Both the position numbers and the translations under genes were made by a program. Positions 58,162 through 64,000 of a DNA stretch of 64,000 bases are shown here, one piece after another. Every line of letters starts with the position of its first letter. Within the stretch, counting starts at the first letter, position 1. The DNA comes from Hondaea fermentalgiana. Its lineage: Eukaryota; Sar; Bigyra; Thraustochytrida; Thraustochytriidae. The stretch lies in the NCBI GenBank assembly GCA_014084085.1, contig NPFB01000077.1, positions 82,914 to 146,913 on the forward strand, read 5' to 3'. The notes beneath the pieces were generated by a model. The model was not told where the DNA came from. It made no database searches and saw only the letters and a list, made by a program, of their open reading frames with translations.

Positions 58162-58870
58162 CGTGCAAGCGTGTGACGTGCCAGACAGATTCTTTTGGGG
58201 GAAAAAAGAAGTGGACTGTGTATGAATAACATTTGCGAGATGGCCACGAACACCAAGAAGACCAACAAGAAGAACGAGGAGACAGGCAAGCTTTGTTCCG
58301 ACAAACCCAAGAAGAAGGGCCCTGGCAAAATTTTCCCGTATTTCATGAGAATGATAACGGAAGATGGTTTCGGAAACGAAACACCCATTCATGAAGAAGA
58401 GAAAAGAAGCAGAATAGCTTGCAATTATTGCTCGCGCGTGTGGCTTTTGTGTTTTGCTTTTAACTAAAATTGTGCTTGACAAGGCTTGAACAAGTTGTTG
58501 TTGTTAATCTCGTAATTCTTTCTCTCTGCGACTGTTGTCGTAGAATCCCAACGAGTGCCGAATAGATTGATATGGATGCTGCGATCACCTGAACAACCTG
58601 TTGTTGATCTTGTCGCTGATCTCGTGGTTCTTTTACCTGTGAAATTGTTGTCGTGAAATCTACATAAGTCTCGAGTAGGCAGGCAGCGATCAATGAACAC
58701 GAAGAAAATGATGGGCCTTCGCTTCAATCAGGCGTGTAGCTAGAGAAGAACAAGGGGACGGACAAGGAAGAAAATCGAGGAAGGGGAGACATTTCTGAGG
58801 GGCATGCATTGCGCACGTAATGTTCGTTTTATTGCTAGCAAAAGCACAAATTGGTCTTGGGTTAAGAAAA
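58162..58870. other. Convergent intergenic region
   Basis: About 700 bp, AT-richer, between the unknown basic protein and the H+-ATPase 3' end. It holds a diverged ~100-bp tandem duplication (58485-58691). A Lys-rich short frame (58222-58467) is not supported as a gene. Confidence 0.5.
58485..58691. repeat. Diverged ~100-bp tandem duplication
   Basis: Copy 1 about 58485-58586, copy 2 about 58587-58691. Shared landmarks in order: (C/T)TGAACAA, GTTGTTG, ATCTCGT, ATTCTTT/GTTCTTT, TTGTTGTCGT(A/G)(G/A)AATC and a terminal (C/A)GCGATC. A diverged two-copy repeat in 3' intergenic DNA. Confidence 0.65.
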
Positions 58871-61800
58871 TCAGCGACGGGACGCGCGGGCAGCAGCGCG
58901 CGCTGCTGATGCGCGGGCGTAGGCACGCGAGTTGGGGGCCTTGCGAGAGCCCGCGCGGGAGCCAAGGTGCGAGGCACCGCCGTTGACAGCCATGGAGAGC
59001 ATGAGGCGCTGCTGCGAGGCGGCCTTCCAGGGGTTGCCGTAAAGGATCCAGAGGGTGGTGATCTTGACGATATCGACGGGGAGGAACCAAATGATGGACC
59101 AGACCCAGATGATGCCAGCCCAGCCCCAGCCGATGGGCGCGATGGCCGTGAAGGGCCAGTCGGCGTAGACGACGAGGAAGGTGGCGACGAGCTGAGCGAG
59201 GGCGACGGCACCCATGAGCCAAGGCGAGGGGGGAGCGCCCTGGAAGAAGAAGGTGCGCGAGCGGGTAGAGAAGATGACGAGCTGGCCAGTGATGGACACC
59301 TGGAGGTAGATGACGGCATTCAGGCGGCGGCCGATATCGTTGTTACCGTAGGTGGCCTGGTAGGCGGAAAGGCAGTCGTTCTCGGGGGCGTAGCGAAGGT
59401 CCGGGCTCATGGCAGAGTGGGCAGCGCGGAGGACGGCCGTGCAGGCATCAGAAATGCTGCCGGCAGCGCACTCGGCGAAGCCGTTGGCGGCACCCCAGCT
59501 CTGAGCAGTCGTAGATTCGTAAAAGTAGCAGATGGGGTCGTCCTTGACCATAAGCTCGGGCATCTTGGGGGCAACGGTGTCAAAGAAGTCAGTGTAGATG
59601 ATGACAATGAAGAAGACAACCGTCGAGAGGGTGAGCCAGATACCGATGTTGGCACCGATGGAGAAGATCTCCTTGAGGCGCCAAGCGTCAGGGGTGGGCG
59701 AGGGCGAGGCGTTATCCTTGGAAATGGTGAGAATAGTACCATCGTTCAGGTAGGCAATAATGAGGACCATGAAGGGAGGGAAGGAGAACTGGAAGGCAAC
59801 GCAGAGGAGACCAAAGGTGGTGACGATACGGACGGTGGTGGCGCAAGCGTACATGGCGTAGTTCTTCATGCGCTGGAAGATCTTGCGGGAACCAATGATA
59901 GCGTGGATGATGACGTTGAGACCGGGGGTAAGGAGGACCATGTCACTGGCGGCACGGGCGGCATCGGTGGCGTCAGCGACGGCAATACCGACATCGGCAG
60001 CCTTGAGAGCAGGAGCATCGTTGACACCATCACCAGTCATGCCGACAACGTGGTTGCCACCAAAGGGGCCGCGCTTGGAGTGACGAAGGATCTCGACGCA
60101 GCGGTACTTATCCTCGGGGAAGACCTCACCGAATCCATCGGCCTCTTCGACGATATCGACAATGGGGATGCCTTCGACAAACTCGGAGCGGAGGATCTTG
60201 GCGTTGTGGAAGTTGACACCCATGGCGAGGCGGCGGGCGGTCTCCTTGCCGATAGCGACCTGATCACCGGTAATCATCTTGACGCTGACACCGAGACGCT
60301 GGGCCTCGTCGATGGTCTGCTTGGTATCGTGGCGGGGCGGGTCAAGGAGGGGGATGAGGCCCATGAACTCCCACTTGCCGTCCTCTCCGTGCTTCTCTGC
60401 GACACCAATGGCGCGGAGACCACGGAGGGCAAAGTCGTCAATCTGCTTTTCCTGCTCGGCGCGGATCTCGTCGGCGTTCCAGGCAAGGTCGATCATGACC
60501 TGGGGGGCGCCCTTGGAGACAACGTACACGCGGTTGTCCTCGGTCTTGTGCTTGAGGGTGGCCTGGGTGCGCTTGCCAACGGGGTCAAAGGGAAAGAAGT
60601 GCGTCTCCTCCCACTCGTCAAAGTTGAGGCCCTGGGCGACGGCGGCTTCGGCAATGCACTTGTCGATGGCATCGGGATCACCTTCACGCTTGGCGGCGAG
60701 AGCGGCAGAGCGGATAACCTCGGAAGGAGTGAACTCGCCACAGCACGAGGGGGTATCGACGGTCAGCTGGTTGAGGGTGAGCGTACCAGTCTTGTCAGAG
60801 CAGAGGACATCCATACCGGCCATCTCCTCGACAGCGGTAATACGGGTGACGATGGCGTCCATCTTGGCGAGCTCGTTGACACCGAGAGCCATGGTGACCG
60901 AAAGCACGGTAGGCATGGCAATGGGGATACCACCGATGAGAAGGACGAGCACGACGTTGATGATGCCGCGGTAGTACCAAGTGTAGGCGGACGGGGTGAC
61001 AATGACGACGATGACAATCCAGAGACCAATGTAGGACATGCAAAAGAGACCAATGGCGCTGAGGACCTGCTGGAGATGGCCGTGCTCCTCGGTACTGCCG
61101 ACGAGGTTGGCGGCCTTACCGAAGAAGGTGTTGATACCGGTAGCGTGGACCATGCAGTCGATCTCACCGCGCTTGACGACGGAACTGGAGTAGACCTCAT
61201 CACCAGGGGACTTGGTGACGGGGAGGGACTCACCGGTAAGACCGGCCTGATCGATCTTGAGGGGCTCACCTTCGAGGACCTTCATGTCAGCGGGGATAAT
61301 GTCACCAAGCTTGATGGTGACGATATCACCAGGGACGAGGTCCTTGGCGGGGAGGGTCTTCCACTCGCCGTCGCGCTTGACGTAGCACTCGGGGCTGAGC
61401 TGGTCCATGAGAGCGGCGACGGCATCACCAGCCTTGGACTCCTCGTAGTAGCCAATGCACGAGTTGGCAATGAGGAGCAGCACGATACCAATGAAATCAG
61501 GGTAGTCAGGGGGAGGGTTGCCGTCGACGTCCGGGCTGCCGGAATCAAAGCTGGAGTCGAATTGGTTCCACTGCGAGTTGGGGAAGATGTACGGCTGGGG
61601 GCCGTTGGAGAGCACGATGGCGACAATGGCAGCGGCTTCCATGACCCAGGAGAGAGGGTTCCACATAAAGCTGAGGAACTGGAGGCACTTGTTGGTCTCG
61701 GTCTCGGGCAGGGCGTTGGGGCCGTACTGCTCGAGGCGCCTGGCGGCCTCCTCGGAGGTAAGGCCACCCTTGGTGGTGTTGAACTTGGCGAGGGCCTCCT

Positions 61801-62122
61801 CGATGGTGAGAGCGGCAATGTCGAACTCGTCATCATCACCGGCGTCATCCATCTGGCGCTGGGCGGTGGGGTTCTGGAGCTCCTTCATGGCGTGGAGGGA
61901 CTCCTTCTCGGCCGGGACGGCCGCGGGTGCGGCGGCGGCAGCGGGCTCAGCGGGCGAGGCAGCGGCCGCCTCCTTGGTGGCCGTGGTGTCCTCGGGCTTG
62001 GTCTCGGTGGCGGCGGGGGCCGTGGTCTCCTCCTGAGGAGGCTCCGTCAGGGTCGCGTTGGACGCGGTCTCCTCCATGGGGGCAGGCGTCGAGGACGCGT
62101 CTTTGCCCTCCTCGAGGCTCAT
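58871..62122 (-). CDS. PMA1: Plasma-membrane H+-ATPase (P3A type)
   Basis: 1083 residues. Pumps protons out of the cell, setting up membrane potential for nutrient uptake. The N terminus (~95 residues) is rich in Ala/Glu/Thr. P-type motifs: GLTGESLPVTKSPGDE, PIAMPTVLSV in M4, DKTGTLTLNQL with the phosphorylated Asp, KGAPQ, MITGDQ, GMTGDGVNDAPALKAADVGIAVADATDAAR. In M6, IIAYLNDGTILTISKD carries the Asp needed for proton transport. Two insertions versus plant/fungal pumps are visible: a Pro/Asp-rich loop between M1 and M2 (SQWNQFDSSFDSGSPD) and a longer Cys-containing extracellular loop between M7 and M8 (PICYFYES ... SDACTAV ... ENDCLSAY). The tail after M10 is short (~50 residues) and basic, not the plant 14-3-3 regulated type. 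Third codon positions are strongly C/G-biased, as for a highly expressed gene; this leaves a stop-free antisense frame. Confidence 0.95.
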   Translation of the reverse strand: MSLEEGKDASSTPAPMEETASNATLTEPPQEETTAPAATETKPEDTTATKEAAAASPAEPAAAAAPAAVPAEKESLHAMKELQNPTAQRQMDDAGDDDEFDIAALTIEEALAKFNTTKGGLTSEEAARRLEQYGPNALPETETNKCLQFLSFMWNPLSWVMEAAAIVAIVLSNGPQPYIFPNSQWNQFDSSFDSGSPDVDGNPPPDYPDFIGIVLLLIANSCIGYYEESKAGDAVAALMDQLSPECYVKRDGEWKTLPAKDLVPGDIVTIKLGDIIPADMKVLEGEPLKIDQAGLTGESLPVTKSPGDEVYSSSVVKRGEIDCMVHATGINTFFGKAANLVGSTEEHGHLQQVLSAIGLFCMSYIGLWIVIVVIVTPSAYTWYYRGIINVVLVLLIGGIPIAMPTVLSVTMALGVNELAKMDAIVTRITAVEEMAGMDVLCSDKTGTLTLNQLTVDTPSCCGEFTPSEVIRSAALAAKREGDPDAIDKCIAEAAVAQGLNFDEWEETHFFPFDPVGKRTQATLKHKTEDNRVYVVSKGAPQVMIDLAWNADEIRAEQEKQIDDFALRGLRAIGVAEKHGEDGKWEFMGLIPLLDPPRHDTKQTIDEAQRLGVSVKMITGDQVAIGKETARRLAMGVNFHNAKILRSEFVEGIPIVDIVEEADGFGEVFPEDKYRCVEILRHSKRGPFGGNHVVGMTGDGVNDAPALKAADVGIAVADATDAARAASDMVLLTPGLNVIIHAIIGSRKIFQRMKNYAMYACATTVRIVTTFGLLCVAFQFSFPPFMVLIIAYLNDGTILTISKDNASPSPTPDAWRLKEIFSIGANIGIWLTLSTVVFFIVIIYTDFFDTVAPKMPELMVKDDPICYFYESTTAQSWGAANGFAECAAGSISDACTAVLRAAHSAMSPDLRYAPENDCLSAYQATYGNNDIGRRLNAVIYLQVSITGQLVIFSTRSRTFFFQGAPPSPWLMGAVALAQLVATFLVVYADWPFTAIAPIGWGWAGIIWVWSIIWFLPVDIVKITTLWILYGNPWKAASQQRLMLSMAVNGGASHLGSRAGSRKAPNSRAYARASAARAAARASRR

Positions 62123-62437
62123 CTTGGATGTCGTTCCTGGTTCTGTACGCTTCTCTGCGTTGGCTGTTTGGTTTTGGTCAACAGTCGATCGAGCGATCGC
62201 GCGATGGGATGGATTCAGTCAGTTTCGTTCTGTTTCTCACGTTCAGCCGTTCTTCCTTTTTCATGATTGGTTTTGTTCCCCAGCCCCCTCTCTCATCATC
62301 TCTCTCTCTCTCTCTCTGTGCCTGCCCGCAAATCGTTCTTGCTTCCACTACCACGCCAGCTCTAGACAAAAGAAAGAGCTTGGACTCCGTCGGGGACCTG
62401 AAACTGCTCCCCGCGAACGTCAACTCGCTGCGAGACG

Positions 62438-62492
62438 GCCAGCCAGCCAGCCAGCCAGCCAGCATAGCAAGCAAGCAAGCAAGCAAGCAAGC
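62438..62492. repeat. (CCAG)n then (AAGC)n microsatellites
   Basis: About six CCAG units followed by about seven CAAG units, upstream of the H+-ATPase. Confidence 0.9.
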
Positions 62493-62820
62493 CTCTGCGC
62501 CGGCGCGTCCGTGCAAGCGTTTCTTTCTTGGCCTCGCTTCGCCGCGATCGCCCTGCACGCAGTTGCTCGCCTCGCTGCGCCTCCTCCTCGGCCATGCCAT
62601 AGTATCCGCGCCTGCTCAGAGAGAGAGAGAGAAGAGGCAGGCAGAGCAGAGCTCGTCGCCTTATTTTCATTCCTCTTCTCCCTTCCTCCCGCCGGAAACC
62701 GGAAGAAACCCGCGCGTCCTTCCTGCAAAAGGCATTCGGTTCCCTGCGGCCTGCGACCGCAGCGACAGAGCGCAGGGGCGGCCCTGCAACGCAAAGAATG
62801 CAAATGCAGCGCAGCGCGAC

Positions 62821-62929
62821 GCAATGCAATGCAATGCAATGCAATGCAATGCAATGCAACGCGGCGGAATCCAGTCCAACGCAAAGCCATGCAGAGCAAT
62901 GCAATGCAATGCAATGGAAAGGAAAGCGG
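62821..62929. repeat. (GCAAT)n pentanucleotide array with imperfect flanks
   Basis: A perfect run of about eight GCAAT units (62821-62859) and a second run near 62896-62915, separated by degenerate copies. Isolated GCAATGCA words recur at 63351-63375 and near 63800. Confidence 0.9.
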
Positions 62930-63433
62930 AGCTGATCTCGCAGCAAGGCCTGGCGGGCGGCCTTCGCGGGGCGCAGGAAGAGGCGCAGGAAGCGGTGCTG
63001 GCGAGCGGGCGGAGCAGGCCCCGAGATGCTCATGAAAGCAAGCGATGCGAGGAATCGAGGGCCACGGACCACGCCATCGACCGCGCAGAGCGCCGCGATG
63101 CGAGGAATGAACGGGCGACGGGTGATTGACAGCGGCGCGGGTGAGGCGCAGAGGACGACCCGCGCAGGAACGCCGTCATGTCGGGCGGCGTCCACCCTCG
63201 CGCACGCCTGGACGCAATGCATGTGCATGCGTGCGTGCGTGGAGGCGATCAGGACGCGCGGGAGCGTGCGAGAGAGCGTGCCGGCAGCGAACGTGCGCGT
63301 GCGTCGCCTCGAGACATGGCGGCGCGACAGACGCAGGCATCCAGGGACGCCTGCAATGCAATGCAGTGCAATGCAAAACAAAGCAGAGGAGGAAGGACGC
63401 TGTGCGAGTTCCTCCTCGTCGCGGCCGGTCGTT

Positions 63434-63462
63434 CGTGTCGTGTCGTGTCGTGTCGTGTCGCT
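63434..63462. repeat. (GTGTC)n microsatellite
   Basis: About five to six GTGTC units. Confidence 0.9.
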
Positions 63463-64000
63463 CGTTCGTTCAATCAACCACATTCTCCGCGTGCATGGCA
63501 AATTGTGGCGCCTGGCCGAACAGGCCCCGGCCGCGGAGACTAGACGGCAGAGGCAGCTCGTGAGCGGGGCCTGGCGAGGGAGACGTCGAGGCGGGCGTGG
63601 TGGGCGTCGGGGAGGAGGAGAAGAAGAAGGCGGCGGAGCGGGCTTGGTGGGAACGGCGGCGTTGGCGGCAGGCCGCAGGCAGCAGCAGCAGATCGCGCGA
63701 ATTTTCATTTTCAAATCCCGCGAGCTGTGCATGCACGCACATCGAGATCGTCGACGCGTCGCGATTGCTCGCTGCCCTGGGCAAGCCGGCAGGCCGCCAT
63801 TCCATTGCATTGCATTCCACTCCACTCCACTCCATCGCTGTCGCGATCTCGTGTTCACGTACCTGGTGTTGCTTGAAGTCCGGGCGTGCGCGGGCAGGGT
63901 CCCTGCGCGACCGGTGTTGCGGGTTTGCTTCTCCGGCGCCGCGGGATTGCCGCGCCGCGCGCTTCTCCCTGCTTGCGAAGGCGGCCGCCCTGCTTGCGCG

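Larger units (their letters stand above)
62123..64000. other. Repeat-rich non-coding region, H+-ATPase upstream DNA
   Basis: About 1.9 kb to the window end with no supported gene. Contains CT (62300-62318), CCAG/AGCA (62438-62492), GCAAT (62821-62929), GTGTC (63434-63462) and CATTG/CCACT (63800-63833) arrays. All long frames here are low complexity. A gene could begin just outside the window. Confidence 0.6.

Noticed and set aside
58967..62266. 1099-codon open frame on the plus strand, antisense to the H+-ATPase
   Set aside because: It is low complexity (Gly/Asp/Glu/Val) and arises because the H+-ATPase uses almost only C/G-ending codons, which removes antisense stops. No family features.
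62362..63858. 498-codon minus-strand frame upstream of the H+-ATPase
   Set aside because: Runs through GCAAT and other simple repeats; composition is Cys/Arg/Ala/His low complexity with no domain.
1..64000. CRISPR arrays, bacterial operons or phage genes
   Set aside because: None of the short repeats has spacer structure, and the genes are eukaryotic with introns.

Overview
This is a GC-rich nuclear DNA window from a eukaryote. The evidence is a dense set of eukaryote-only proteins (primase small subunit, PRP38, Vps45, signal peptidase subunit 2, reticulon, ICMT, DH-PH-FYVE proteins), GT-AG introns of 85-193 bp, and assembly gaps of exactly 100 N. The mix suggests a single-celled flagellated protist. 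A P3A-type proton ATPase, a cry-DASH photolyase, a MAP kinase kinase with plant-type activation-loop spacing, ciliary families (UPF0193, BART) and bacterial-looking secreted proteins occur together, with few introns. My best guess is a stramenopile, possibly a labyrinthulomycete (thraustochytrid); that is inference, not shown by the sequence.

Layout. 1-2.8 kb: non-coding, with a CTG tract and a diverged ~350 bp tandem duplication. 2.8-14.6 kb: MAPKK, twin-FHA protein, nucleotidyltransferase-fold protein, cry-DASH, PRP38, ICMT. 14.9-18.5 kb: a large membrane-anchored reprolysin-like metalloprotease, then ~2.8 kb of GC-rich simple-repeat DNA. 21.3-28.1 kb: UPF0193 protein, CH-domain protein, double-VTT membrane protein, DNA primase small subunit (3 exons). 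28.4-40.9 kb: secreted Cys-rich protein, double DH-PH-FYVE protein, P1B-like metal ATPase (2 exons), IQ/Sfi1-like protein, unknown protein, reticulon, signal peptidase subunit 2. 41.5 kb: gap 1. 41.8-48.7 kb: Vps45, serine racemase/threonine dehydratase, BART protein (3 exons), secreted DUF2252 protein. 49.3-56.3 kb: SohB-like peptidase, HSDL2-like dehydrogenase (2 exons), double-MRH lectin, TMEM256/DUF423 protein, multi-pass membrane protein (2 exons). 56.4 kb: gap 2, at a CTG repeat. 57.2-62.1 kb: a possible micropeptide, an unknown basic protein and a plasma-membrane H+-ATPase. 62.1-64 kb: repeat-rich non-coding DNA.

Genes mostly alternate strands, so divergent promoters and convergent 3' ends recur; there are no operons. 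Many products act in the secretory and endosomal system (ICMT, SPCS2, reticulon, MRH lectin, Vps45, FYVE proteins, VTT protein, SohB) or are plausibly linked to the flagellum/centrosome (UPF0193, BART, IQ/Sfi1-like). No single pathway unites the window. The most unusual items are the primase with an eroded zinc site, the FHA domain split by a ~108-residue insert, the internally duplicated DH-PH-FYVE and VTT proteins, the TPC-motif metal ATPase and the bacterial-like secreted metalloprotease with a repeat-bearing tail. Several first exons are very short, so gene starts predicted from long ORFs alone would be wrong in this genome.
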